Shown: positions 27,087-35,434, numbered from the stretch's first letter. The stretch is 53,083 nt of DNA from Desulfobacterales bacterium (GCA_030688615.1 JAUYIZ010000333.1:1-53083); one strand, 5' to 3'. Numbers and translations: made by a program. The notes: generated by a model from the letters alone, not told the origin.

Positions 27087-28142
27087 TCACGGCTGATAGC
27101 TGCACAGCGGTTCTTCGGCCAGATAATCCCCTGTGGCCTCGTAGGCCCTGGCCCTGCAACCACTGCAAACCTTTCTGAATTCACATATCCGGCACTTTCC
27201 TTTAAGCTGGTCTGTATCCCGCAGAGATTGAAACACCTCTGAATGGCGCCATATATCTTCAAAAGAGGTCTGGTTGACATCGCCGCAATTCAGGTGAAGA
27301 AATCCGCACGGCTGAACAATGCCTGTGTGGGAAATGAAACAAAAGCCCGTGCCTCCCAGGCATCCCCGGGTGACGGCATCCATGCCGTGGGTTTTAACAG
27401 ATATGGAAGCGCCTTCTTCTTTGGTCCGCTGCCTGAGTATGCGGTAATAATGGGGGGCACATGTCGCTTTTAATTGCAAACTTGTCGTTTTTTGCTGATC
27501 GTAAAACCAGTTCAATGTATCTTCATACTCGCTGGCGGAAATTTCCTGATCTGTAATATATTTGCCCCTGCCGGTCGGGACCAGAAGGAAAATATGATGG
27601 GCCGCTGCGCCCAGATTTTCGGCCAGTTGCTGTATCCTGGGAATTTGCTCAAGATTCGCTTTGGTGATGGTCGTGTTGATTTGAAATTCAATTCCGGCAT
27701 CCTGTGCAAATCTGATCCCGTTGAGCGCACCTTGAAACGCACCTTTTACCCCCCTGAAACTGTCATGACTTTGTTCCGAGGCGCCATCCAGGCTGACACT
27801 GATTCTTTTTATGCCGGCCTGGGCCAATTGTTCGGCTATTTTTTTTGTGATGAGGGTTCCATTGGGGGCCATGACCATTTTCAGGCCCCTGTCCGTACCA
27901 TGACGCGTAATGTCGAATATATCGGACCGCAGCAGCGGTTCTCCGCCGGTAAGGATGATGATGGGGCTTCCGACCTGCGCAATCTGATCCAGAAGATGGA
28001 ACGCGCCGTCTGTGCTGATTTCACCGCTGTAGGGGCCTTGCGTTGCGGATGCGCGGCAATGGATGCAGGACAGATTGCAATTGCGCGTGATTTCCCATGC
28101 CACCAGGCGAACGGTGGCGTTGGCGTTTTCTCTTTTTTCCAT
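27087..28142 (-). CDS. ahbD: AhbD, Fe-coproporphyrin III decarboxylase (heme b synthase)
   Basis: AhbD is the last enzyme of the siroheme-based heme pathway: a radical SAM protein that oxidatively removes two propionate carboxyls to give heme b. The 351-residue product has the radical SAM triad CNLSCIHC (Cys 22, 26, 29), GGEPLLR, and a C-terminal auxiliary-cluster region (CLGGTGFC, PCGFLHLNCG, CRICEFRKVCSGCRARAY). Identification rests on overall likeness to known AhbD and on context: it starts three bases after hemB and lies downstream of ahbC. A generic SPASM-type peptide-modifying enzyme is the alternative, but the context argues against it. Confidence 0.88.
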   Translation of the reverse strand: MEKRENANATVRLVAWEITRNCNLSCIHCRASATQGPYSGEISTDGAFHLLDQIAQVGSPIIILTGGEPLLRSDIFDITRHGTDRGLKMVMAPNGTLITKKIAEQLAQAGIKRISVSLDGASEQSHDSFRGVKGAFQGALNGIRFAQDAGIEFQINTTITKANLEQIPRIQQLAENLGAAAHHIFLLVPTGRGKYITDQEISASEYEDTLNWFYDQQKTTSLQLKATCAPHYYRILRQRTKEEGASISVKTHGMDAVTRGCLGGTGFCFISHTGIVQPCGFLHLNCGDVNQTSFEDIWRHSEVFQSLRDTDQLKGKCRICEFRKVCSGCRARAYEATGDYLAEEPLCSYQP

Positions 28143-28145
28143 AAT

Positions 28146-29129
28146 TTACTTTGCCGCCCTTAACTCTTCTGCGGCCTCAAGGGCAAAATAGGTCAGGATC
28201 ATGTCCGCGCCGGCACGCTTGATGGCGGTCAGGGTTTCCATCATGACCTTTTTACCGTCGATCCAACCCATCTTTTCAGCTGCTTTGATCATTGAATACT
28301 CGCCGCTCACACTGTAAGCGGCCAACGGAAGATCGATCTCTCCACGTATCCGGCAGATAATATCCAGATAAGCAAGGGCAGGTTTTACCATGATAATGTC
28401 CGCGCCTTCCTCTATGTCCATGGTCACTTCACGAATCGCCTCCAGCGCGTTGCCGGGATCCATCTGATAGGTCCTGCGGTCCCCGAATTTAGGACTTGAA
28501 TCCGCCGCGTCTCGAAAAGGTCCGTAGTAGGCGGAACAGTACTTGGCGGCATACGACATGATGGGCACATGGCTGAAGTCGTTTTCGTCCAGGATATTGC
28601 GGATTTCGGTCACCCGGCCGTCCATCATGTCCGATGGCGCCACCATGTCCGCACCGGCCTTGGCGTGGGAAAGGGCCACCCTCGCAAGAATGTCCAGGGA
28701 GGAATCATTGTCGATCGTGCCGTGGTCGGTTACCAGGCCGCAGTGGCCGTGGTCCGTATACTGACACAGGCAGACATCGGTTATCACGGCAAGCCCGGGT
28801 ATATTTTTTTTTAGGGCGGAGGTGGCTTTCTGCACGATACCATCCGGGGCATGGGCGCGGGTTGCCAGGGGATCTTTTTTATCGGGGATGCCAAAAAGTA
28901 TGACCCCGGGAATGCCCGCTTCATACGCCCTTTTCGCTGTTTTAATCAGGTTGTCGATGGACAGCTGATAATGCCCGGGCATGGAAGGAATACTGTTTTT
29001 GATTTCTTTGCCGCCGATGGCAAAAAGCGGCAGAATTAAATCATTTGCCGTAAGCACCGTCTCCCGCACCATACGTCGAAAAGCCTCATTTTGTCTCAGG
29101 CGGCGTGGTCTGTAGTCTGGAAATAGCAT
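28146..29129 (-). CDS. hemB: Delta-aminolevulinic acid dehydratase (porphobilinogen synthase)
   Basis: HemB condenses two aminolevulinates to porphobilinogen, an early step of all tetrapyrrole synthesis. The 327-residue product has the two active-site lysines in MSYAAKY (Lys 196) and IIMVKPAL (Lys 249). The cysteines of the zinc site are present: VCLCQYTDHGHCG (Cys 120, 122, 130), so this is the zinc-dependent type. It begins after a 145-base gap containing palindromic repeats downstream of ahbC, and is followed three bases later by ahbD. Confidence 0.98.
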   Translation of the reverse strand: MLFPDYRPRRLRQNEAFRRMVRETVLTANDLILPLFAIGGKEIKNSIPSMPGHYQLSIDNLIKTAKRAYEAGIPGVILFGIPDKKDPLATRAHAPDGIVQKATSALKKNIPGLAVITDVCLCQYTDHGHCGLVTDHGTIDNDSSLDILARVALSHAKAGADMVAPSDMMDGRVTEIRNILDENDFSHVPIMSYAAKYCSAYYGPFRDAADSSPKFGDRRTYQMDPGNALEAIREVTMDIEEGADIIMVKPALAYLDIICRIRGEIDLPLAAYSVSGEYSMIKAAEKMGWIDGKKVMMETLTAIKRAGADMILTYFALEAAEELRAAK

Positions 29130-29146
29130 GTGAAGTTCCTTTGAAC

Positions 29147-29195
29147 CGCAACAGCGAGCGCATTCTACGCAGCTTGCTGCGGGGTTAGCGAGCGA
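29147..29195. repeat. Palindromic REP-like element between ahbC and hemB
   Basis: GCAACAGCGAGCGC and GGTTAGCGAGCG surround a small hairpin CGCAG-CTTG-CTGCG. The words recur in altered order in the rplE-rpsN gap (7727-7773) and partly at 44723-44745. It lies just upstream of the hemB start on the minus strand. Confidence 0.5.
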
Positions 29196-29225
29196 ATCAA
29201 AAAATTGAAAAAATTCCTCTCGGTC

Positions 29226-29260
29226 GAAGATTCCCTGCAGGCAAGCTGCAGGGAATCTTC
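29226..29260. repeat. Perfect 15-bp inverted repeat between ahbC and hemB
   Basis: GAAGATTCCCTGCAG at 29226-29240 and its exact reverse complement at 29246-29260 are separated by GCAAG. On the minus strand the hairpin follows 14 bases after the ahbC stop but no T-run follows, so it is not a textbook terminator. Related GAAGCTCYCTGCAG words occur near 33197 and 53049, which suggests a dispersed element. Confidence 0.85.
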
Positions 29261-29274
29261 AAACTTTAGTGTGT

Positions 29275-30486
29275 TCAATCCCCGGTCACCGGTATTATCC
29301 GGGTGGAATTTGAAATTTCTTCCTCCGAAAGGTAACATGCCGGGTCCGGCGCCCAGATATCACCGGTCATGGCCTCGGCCCGCACCCTGAAATTTCCGGC
29401 ACAAATGTCGAGCCACTGGCAGACGGAACATTTTCCTTTCATGTGCTTTTTTTTCTCTTTCAGTTTTTTCATCAGAGAATTTGACGTGTCGGTCCAAATT
29501 TCAGAAAAGGGTCGTTCTTTGACATTGCCGAAACTGTAATGACGCCAAAACTGGTCTGCGTGGACACTTCCATCCCAACTGACGCATCCGATGCCTCGGC
29601 CGGAATTGTTGCCTTCATTCATTTTGAGAAGTTCCAGCACTTCTTTCGCCCGCTCTGGATTTTCTCTTTTGAGCCGCAGATAAAGGTAGGGCCCGTCCGC
29701 ATGGTTGTCCACGGTGAGAACTTCTTTTTCCTTGCCCTGATCGTACAATTTCCTGGTGGAATCAATGATGATATCCACCGCCTTCCGGGTTTCTTCATGG
29801 GACAAATCGTCGTTGACCAAGTTGGACCCCCGTCCGGCGTAAACCAGATGATAAAAACACACCCTGGGGATGTCCATCTCCTCAAGCAAGTTAAAGATTT
29901 TAGGGATTTCATCTGCGTTGGCTTTATTGATCGTAAAACGAAGCCCGACTTTTATCCCGGCTTCCTTACAGTTGATGATTCCCTGTATGGCAGCGTTGAA
30001 GGCGCCTTTGACACATCTGAAACGATCGTTGATTTCTTCCATCCCGTCAATGCTGATGCCGACATATGACAGGCCGATCTTTTTTAACGTGTGCGCCGTT
30101 TCCTTTGAAATCAGTGTGCCGTTGGTGGAGATTACCGCGCGAAGCCCTTTCTTAACCGCGTAGTCTGCAAGTTCGGGAAGGTCCTTTCGGGTCAGAGGCT
30201 CCCCCCCGGAAAATAACAACACCGGCACGCCGAACCCTGCTAAATCGTCAATCAGACTTTTTCCTTCCGCTGTGGTCAGCTCGTTGTCAAAGGGGATATC
30301 TTTGGCATGTGCATAGCAGTGAACGCATTTCAAGTTGCACCGCCGGGTCATATTCCAGACAACCACCGGCCGCTTATCGCTGGAAAATTGAAGCAGGTGG
30401 GAGGGTAAATTGGATGACAATCGTCCATATCGAAGCGCATCGGACGGCTCGACAGTCCCACAGTAAAGTTTAGATATTCCGATCAT
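29275..30486 (-). CDS. ahbC: AhbC, 12,18-didecarboxysiroheme deacetylase
   Basis: AhbC is a radical SAM enzyme that removes the two acetate side chains of 12,18-didecarboxysiroheme to give Fe-coproporphyrin III. The 403-residue product starts MIGISKLYCGTVEPSDALRY, a stretch I associate with AhbC. It has the radical SAM triad CNLKCVHC (Cys 50, 54, 57), FSGGEPLTR, and C-terminal cysteines for a second cluster (GCVSWDGSVHADQFW, CSVCQWLDICAG, DPAC). AAGGA precedes ATG. It begins three bases after the ClpX-like gene. The earlier steps (AhbA/AhbB decarboxylase, siroheme synthesis) are not in the window. Confidence 0.9.
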   Translation of the reverse strand: MIGISKLYCGTVEPSDALRYGRLSSNLPSHLLQFSSDKRPVVVWNMTRRCNLKCVHCYAHAKDIPFDNELTTAEGKSLIDDLAGFGVPVLLFSGGEPLTRKDLPELADYAVKKGLRAVISTNGTLISKETAHTLKKIGLSYVGISIDGMEEINDRFRCVKGAFNAAIQGIINCKEAGIKVGLRFTINKANADEIPKIFNLLEEMDIPRVCFYHLVYAGRGSNLVNDDLSHEETRKAVDIIIDSTRKLYDQGKEKEVLTVDNHADGPYLYLRLKRENPERAKEVLELLKMNEGNNSGRGIGCVSWDGSVHADQFWRHYSFGNVKERPFSEIWTDTSNSLMKKLKEKKKHMKGKCSVCQWLDICAGNFRVRAEAMTGDIWAPDPACYLSEEEISNSTRIIPVTGD

Positions 30487-30489
30487 TTT

Positions 30490-32238
30490 TTACTTTGTCC
30501 TTATTGTAGTCGTTAAAAAAGTGCTGATAAAAGACTCCGGGTCCGATAAGGCTTCCCTGGTAAGAAAAAACAGGTTCTGTCCGGTTTTTTCCCGGACAAG
30601 CTTTAACCCCAGTTCAAAATTTTCAGACAGCTGTTTGTACAAGTCTTTTATCTGGATTAAAGAATTTACAGTCTGTTCGATGGTGAAATCGATCGCATCT
30701 TCCTCGAAAACGATATTAACGTCATGTTCTTTGAGAAAATAAAGCTCGGTCTTTTTGATTTCATGGTAATAATGTTTTATTTTTTTAAAAACATGATCGA
30801 TGTCCATGATGTTATTAACGTAAGCGGTGGCAATAATATCCATGCGTTTGGGCGTGAGGGGCAGATGATGTTTTTCGGCAAGATTTTTTTTATTTGACAA
30901 CAGATATCCTCGAATGGATTCCCTCTCTTCGATGGACAGTCTTTCAAATGCTTTCTCGGTTGTCTGGGTTTCCAGGGATGTAATCAGTTCTTCAAGGCTA
31001 TTTTCAGGGTTTTCAATAATTTGCGCTGTCGCGGGAAACTTTTTGACATTCGTGGACGGCAGTTTCTTCTCGAACAGCAGCAGGGCTTTTTCCGCGGCGC
31101 TGACCAGACCCCGGGCGCCCGTATTTTCTTCAAACGCTCTTTTGGCCAGGATCTGAAGCAGCTTGTCTTCAAATTTAACACAGATGTCATATGCGGCGAA
31201 GTCCAGTTTTTTACTCAGAATAATCGGACTGTTGGGGTTGTGAAGTATCTGGTAAAGGTCCTCTTCCGTTAATTTGTCGAACACTGCCCGGACCGGCAGT
31301 CGTCCGACAAATTCAGATTCAAAGCCGAACTCAATGATGTCCTCGGATTTTACATGCCGTAGAATGCCTGCTTGATCCTTTGATTTGCCAATGGTTGCGC
31401 CAAATCCGATGCTTTGCTCAAAAAGGCGTTTTTTGATAATTGATTCCAGGCCGTTAAAAGCACCGCTCATGATAAATAGTATATTTTTGGTGCTGATGAT
31501 TTTCCGGTCGCGTTTGCCGGTTTTCCTGAAAAGTTCAATCTCCTGGATCATGGATACGGGGTCGTGGGGAATCTTTAAATCCACATCGGTTTCTTCCATC
31601 GGTTTTAAAAGCGCCCGCTGGACACCGGTTCTGGACACATCCAAACCAATCATATTATGACCGGAGGCAATTTTATCAATTTCGTCGATGTAGACAATGC
31701 CGCACTGGGCAATTTCAATATCCCCGTCGGCCTCCCGGACCAGGTCCCGAACCAGGTCTTCCACATCACCGCCCACATACCCGGTTTCACTGAATTTTGT
31801 GGCATCCCCCTTGATAAAAGGGACCCCGATTTTCTGGGCGATCAGCTTGATCATATAGGTTTTGCCGACACCGGTCGGCCCGATCATCAGGATATTGTTT
31901 TTAATGCTGCCCACCAGTTCCCCCATCTGATCAGGATGGGCTTGGGCGCGTTTAATCCGGTTGAAATGGGTACATATTTTTGTGGCAAGAATCGCTTTGG
32001 CCTCGTCCTGCTTAATAATATACTGGTCAAGAAAAGAGATGAGCTCTTCAGGCTTCAGATTAAAATTGATTTTTTTCTTTTCCCCCGTGCTCTTTTTTGT
32101 GCCCTCTTCCGCGACCTCCCGGGGCATGACGATCGGAGAAACGACTTTGACGTTTTCACCGAATTTCTTTGACAGAAATTCGCTGATTTCTTTTTCAAGC
32201 TCTTTGGGGTCTGGTATGTTTTCGCAATAAATTTTCAT
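30490..32238 (-). CDS. ClpX-like AAA+ unfoldase without zinc domain, extra C-terminal domain
   Basis: The protein resembles ClpX in its AAA+ core: Walker A GPTGVGKT (about 121-128), pore loop GYVG (154-157), Walker B IVYIDEID (182-189), IGF loop SIGFGA (277-282) and sensor 2 TGAR. The IGF tripeptide is the ClpP-docking signal, so ClpP partnership is plausible. The four-cysteine zinc-binding domain of ClpX is missing; a different N-terminal segment of about 60 residues replaces it. The RKH pore-2 loop is replaced by a longer insert (DPVSMIQEIELFRKTGK). About 170 C-terminal residues (from about 412), mostly helical and charged, have no ClpX counterpart and I do not recognise them. The gene heads an operon with ahbC, hemB and ahbD. 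A GTG lies directly before the chosen ATG. Confidence 0.85.
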   Translation of the reverse strand: MKIYCENIPDPKELEKEISEFLSKKFGENVKVVSPIVMPREVAEEGTKKSTGEKKKINFNLKPEELISFLDQYIIKQDEAKAILATKICTHFNRIKRAQAHPDQMGELVGSIKNNILMIGPTGVGKTYMIKLIAQKIGVPFIKGDATKFSETGYVGGDVEDLVRDLVREADGDIEIAQCGIVYIDEIDKIASGHNMIGLDVSRTGVQRALLKPMEETDVDLKIPHDPVSMIQEIELFRKTGKRDRKIISTKNILFIMSGAFNGLESIIKKRLFEQSIGFGATIGKSKDQAGILRHVKSEDIIEFGFESEFVGRLPVRAVFDKLTEEDLYQILHNPNSPIILSKKLDFAAYDICVKFEDKLLQILAKRAFEENTGARGLVSAAEKALLLFEKKLPSTNVKKFPATAQIIENPENSLEELITSLETQTTEKAFERLSIEERESIRGYLLSNKKNLAEKHHLPLTPKRMDIIATAYVNNIMDIDHVFKKIKHYYHEIKKTELYFLKEHDVNIVFEEDAIDFTIEQTVNSLIQIKDLYKQLSENFELGLKLVREKTGQNLFFLTREALSDPESFISTFLTTTIRTK

Positions 32239-32244
32239 CACTTA

Positions 32245-32272
32245 ATTATAAACACAATGAGAGAAATTGCAA
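32245..32272 (-). promoter_or_regulatory. Promoter abutting the start of the ClpX-like gene
   Basis: On the minus strand TTGCAA (32267-32272) and a perfect TATAAT (32245-32250) are 16 bases apart. Six bases separate the -10 box from the ATG, so a transcript from it would begin at or next to the start codon and carry no Shine-Dalgarno site. Confidence 0.6.
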
Positions 32273-32280
32273 TATGAAGA

Positions 32281-32517
32281 TCATTTAATCGAATCCTCGC
32301 GGACTGTTGCGTCCCCGTGAGCGCGATGTTTTTTATTAAAAAAACACCAGAGTAAAGGAAGGATCATGATAACGATTCCGATTAACGGACTGACGTTGAG
32401 CCACCCGGATCTGACTTTGTCGATGTATTTTTCCAGGCCCATAAAGTCCTGGTAGGACATGTTGAATCCGATGGTGCATATTACGCCGGCCCAAAAATAC
32501 TTCCATTCGTGTTTCAT
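32281..32517 (-). CDS. Small membrane protein of unknown function
   Basis: This 78-residue product begins MKHEWKYFWAGVICTIGFNM; the start is chosen because GGAGA lies six bases upstream, while the open frame runs 13 codons further without an SD. One hydrophobic segment lies at about 8-22 and a second, stronger one at about 45-62 (LIGIVIMILPLLWCFF), followed by a basic, charged tail. I do not recognise a family. It is 42 bases upstream of the ClpX-like gene on the same strand and may be transcribed with it. Confidence 0.65.
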   Translation of the reverse strand: MKHEWKYFWAGVICTIGFNMSYQDFMGLEKYIDKVRSGWLNVSPLIGIVIMILPLLWCFFNKKHRAHGDATVREDSIK

Positions 32518-32614
32518 GGCGGTCTCCAAAAAAAGTATTAGCCCTGAACCCTGCACGGGCAGCCCCGGTTCCCGCGGAAACCTGCCGGGATATGGGGAAC
32601 CGAGAAGGTGCTTG

Positions 32615-32644
32615 ATTATTACGCAATGAACGGATAAATGTCAA
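32615..32644 (-). promoter_or_regulatory. Putative promoter of the small membrane protein
   Basis: Minus-strand TTGACA (32639-32644) and AATAAT (32615-32620) are 18 bases apart, giving a leader of about 90 bases. The rest of the 222-base divergent gap holds only short GC-rich palindromes and the SD of the next gene. Confidence 0.55.
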
Positions 32645-32739
32645 CAGGCTATAGTGTCCGTCCATAAATGGGCCTTTTTGCGTCAGGCGGCCTTCTGCGC
32701 AGGTTGAATGTAGAAAACCAGATATAACGGAGGACCCGA

Positions 32740-33198
32740 ATGAAATATTCCCAAGCGAATCTGGGCCGTATCTTCACGATAAGACTGGAAGACGGTGAAA
32801 TTGTTCATAAAGAAATTGAAAAGCTCGCTGAAGATGAGGGCATCAAAGCTGGGGCGCTCGTGGCCGTAGGTGGAGTTGCCCAAGACAGCCGGCTGGTGGT
32901 GGGGCCGGCGGATGGAAGTGCCAGACCCGTACTGCCGATGCTGAATGATCTGACGGACGTCCATGAAATTGCAGGCACAGGAACCCTGTTTCCGGATGAT
33001 GAGGGGAAGCCGACGCTCCATATGCATATGGCCTGCGGGAGAAACGGAAACACCATCACCGGTTGCATTCGCAACGGTGTTAAGGTGTGGCAGGTTATGG
33101 AGCTCATTTTATTTGAGCTCGTCAACACCGGTGGCGTGCGTGTTCCGGACGCTGAAATTGGGTTTAAATTGCTTGATTTTCTGGAAAATAAAAATTGA
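32740..33198 (+). CDS. PPC (DUF296) domain protein
   Basis: The 152-residue product is one PPC/DUF296 domain. It opens with GRIFTIRLEDGEIVHKEIEK, has AGALVAVGGVAQDSRLVVGP and the metal-binding histidine motif HMHMACGRNGNTITGCI. In plants the domain accompanies AT-hook proteins; bacterial single-domain forms are often described as DNA-binding but their role is unclear. GGAGG lies before the ATG. It stands alone, divergent from the small membrane protein and convergent with the transglycosylase. Confidence 0.88.
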   Translation: MKYSQANLGRIFTIRLEDGEIVHKEIEKLAEDEGIKAGALVAVGGVAQDSRLVVGPADGSARPVLPMLNDLTDVHEIAGTGTLFPDDEGKPTLHMHMACGRNGNTITGCIRNGVKVWQVMELILFELVNTGGVRVPDAEIGFKLLDFLENKN

Positions 33199-33243
33199 AG
33201 CTCTCTGCAGCAAGATGCATGGCACTTTTTATATCGCTGGTTA

Positions 33244-35325
33244 TTATTCCAGCAAAAGTTTTTGTCCCGGGAAAATCTTGCTTTTGGGTGTGAGTTGGTT
33301 GATGCTCAATAATTTTTTAAATGGTATTCTATTTTTTTGGGCAATGGTATAGAGGGTGTCTCCCTGTTTTACCCGGTATGCTTTGGGTTCGTCTTGCCGC
33401 GGCATTGGGGAAGGTGCGGGCACGGGTATTTGTAAAATCTGATTGATCTTAAGTTCGGTCGAGGCCAGATTGTTGAACGTCAGAATTTCTCTAACCCTTG
33501 TATCGTGCTGGCGCGCAATTATCCAGAGAGAATCTCCTTTTTTAACCTGATACCTTTTGACGGTGGGCGCTGGGCGTTTGGCCGGCGAAGGGCCGGCAAG
33601 CCTGGCCGGAGGACCTGCTGTTCTGGGTCTGGTTTCGCGAACATCGGGCACTGTCCCGGAGACGGGTATGGTCAAATTTTGCCCGATAAAAAGATGGGTC
33701 GCATCCAAATTGTTTGTTTCCAGGATATTTTTGACCTTGGTATCATATTTCAAAGCGAGCAACCAGAGGGAATCACCACTTTTAACCGTGTGCTGTATTG
33801 TTGGGGGGGGCGGAGGGGCAGCACTTTCTTTGGCCGTGGGAATTAAATAGCCTTTTTGAGGAATTTTAAGTATTTTCCCGGCGACAATGAGGCTGTGTTC
33901 GGACAGGCCGTTGGTGCGTATAATCCGATTGATGCTGGTGTCATATTTTCTGGCGATGGTGGACAGGTTCTCCCCCTTTACGATCCGGTGGTAGACGATT
34001 TCCGGCCTGGGTTTTGAAGAAACAGGCATGTTGTCAAGCTTGGCGAGCAACTCCGCGCCTTTTCCCGGCGGCACGCGAAGCGGATACTGTACATCAGGCA
34101 ATATACTATAACGCAGTTCCGGATTGAGCTTCTTCAATATTTTAACGGGCAGGTTCATCTGGTCGGCCACATCTTTCAAATGGACCTGTTTGGATACGGT
34201 GATAATTTCATATTCCAGGGGCGAATCCAGGGGGATATTGTCCAGGTCGTATTTTTTTAAATTATTTACGATGTGAATCGTCGCCAGGAACCTGGGGACA
34301 TATCGGGCGGTTTCCGTGGGCAACTTTTCGTAAAGGTCCCAAAAGTTGTCCAGATAGTTTATATTTTGAGATCGAATCAGCCTGAGCACCCGCCCTTCTC
34401 CACAGTTGTACGCGGCCAGCACGGTTGTCCAGTCGCCAAAAATCTGGTGTAATGCTTTTAAATATTCAATGGCGCCTTTTGTGGATTTGACCGGGTCAAT
34501 GCGTTCATCGATAAATGTATCCCTCTGGAGGCCGAATTTATATCCGGTGGAGGGGATAAACTGCCAGAGTCCGAGCGCCCTGGACTTTGATAGGGCGGTG
34601 GCGTTAAATCCGCTTTCGATCAAGGGAAGCCATGAGAATTCAACCGGAAGCCCTGCTTTTTTTAAAGCGTCCACAATCAGGGGGCGATACTGTCCGGACC
34701 GTTTATAGGCTCTAATAAAAAAATCCCTTTCCCTGCCCCGGGCCAACAGATCAATTTCGGCCTGAACGTGTTTGTTGTCAATTGACAGGGGGATTTCCTT
34801 GTGTACACCGGTGATGACGGTATTGCGGGATGCATAGATTTCCAGAATTCGCTTTGAAATCGTAAACCGCAGGTCTTCCTTTTGCTGGATCAGTTTAGGG
34901 CTGTCATACGTATCGACTTGTATTATGGATTCATACGCCTGATCCAAAGCTTCCAGGGAGTTGTCCAGCTCTCCTTTCTGCCAAAAATCCTGAGAAGCAT
35001 CGATAAGATTCAGAGCCTCATCCAAAATGGCTTGTGATTCTTTTTGCTGTTCAGGGTCTCCATTCGGAGAGTCGGCAGCGGATGCCCCGTCCCCGGCAGT
35101 TTTTCCGCGGATCGTTCTGGCTGATTTTGAGTAATTTTTTGATGTGGACTGACCGGATTGGGATGACCGGGAACCTATGGCTGCCCCCGGATCAAAAGGT
35201 GCGGCAGGTTTTTCCGGCTTTGGACCTTCATCTTGCTTACCCCTGATACTTGATAAGAATTCAAGACAACCGGATAAGGAGAAAAATATAAAGATGAGCA
35301 ACAACCATAATCGCAATCTGATCAA
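33244..35325 (-). CDS. MltD-like lytic transglycosylase lipoprotein with four LysM repeats
   Basis: The enzyme would cleave the MurNAc-GlcNAc bond of peptidoglycan. With TTG at 35325 as start the product has 693 residues and a clean lipoprotein signal: MIRLRLWLLLIFIFFSLSGC, lipobox cysteine 20. SLT domain: LPLIESGFN (catalytic Glu about 237), SRALGLWQFIPSTG, LAAYNCGEGRV. Four LysM repeats follow, each with a GENLSTIA, GDSLWLLA, GDSLWIIA or GDTLYTIA motif. GAGGGA lies eight bases before this TTG; the longer frame starts with TTG at 35382 without SD and would bury the signal. It is a likely outer-membrane protein. Confidence 0.92.
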   Translation of the reverse strand: MIRLRLWLLLIFIFFSLSGCLEFLSSIRGKQDEGPKPEKPAAPFDPGAAIGSRSSQSGQSTSKNYSKSARTIRGKTAGDGASAADSPNGDPEQQKESQAILDEALNLIDASQDFWQKGELDNSLEALDQAYESIIQVDTYDSPKLIQQKEDLRFTISKRILEIYASRNTVITGVHKEIPLSIDNKHVQAEIDLLARGRERDFFIRAYKRSGQYRPLIVDALKKAGLPVEFSWLPLIESGFNATALSKSRALGLWQFIPSTGYKFGLQRDTFIDERIDPVKSTKGAIEYLKALHQIFGDWTTVLAAYNCGEGRVLRLIRSQNINYLDNFWDLYEKLPTETARYVPRFLATIHIVNNLKKYDLDNIPLDSPLEYEIITVSKQVHLKDVADQMNLPVKILKKLNPELRYSILPDVQYPLRVPPGKGAELLAKLDNMPVSSKPRPEIVYHRIVKGENLSTIARKYDTSINRIIRTNGLSEHSLIVAGKILKIPQKGYLIPTAKESAAPPPPPTIQHTVKSGDSLWLLALKYDTKVKNILETNNLDATHLFIGQNLTIPVSGTVPDVRETRPRTAGPPARLAGPSPAKRPAPTVKRYQVKKGDSLWIIARQHDTRVREILTFNNLASTELKINQILQIPVPAPSPMPRQDEPKAYRVKQGDTLYTIAQKNRIPFKKLLSINQLTPKSKIFPGQKLLLE

Positions 35326-35406
35326 ATCAATTTCCCTCGGTCGTCGGTTGGGAACCCACGCATTTAGACAGATTATTTTCAAACAAGATTGTTAATCTGT
35401 TAATCG

Positions 35407-35434
35407 TTTACACAAACCAGGAAGCCTTTGTCAA
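35407..35434 (-). promoter_or_regulatory. Putative promoter of the transglycosylase gene
   Basis: Minus-strand TTGACA (35429-35434) and TGTAAA (35407-35412) are 16 bases apart in the gap between the phosphopantetheinyl transferase and the transglycosylase gene. The -10 match is partial. Confidence 0.4.

Noticed and set aside
27474-28163. 229-codon plus-strand frame opposite ahbD
   Set aside because: Composition is that of a reverse-strand shadow and the opposite frame is a clear radical SAM enzyme.
29226-29260. Rho-independent terminator between ahbC and hemB
   Set aside because: The stem is strong but neither strand has a following T-run, so it is reported as a palindromic repeat.
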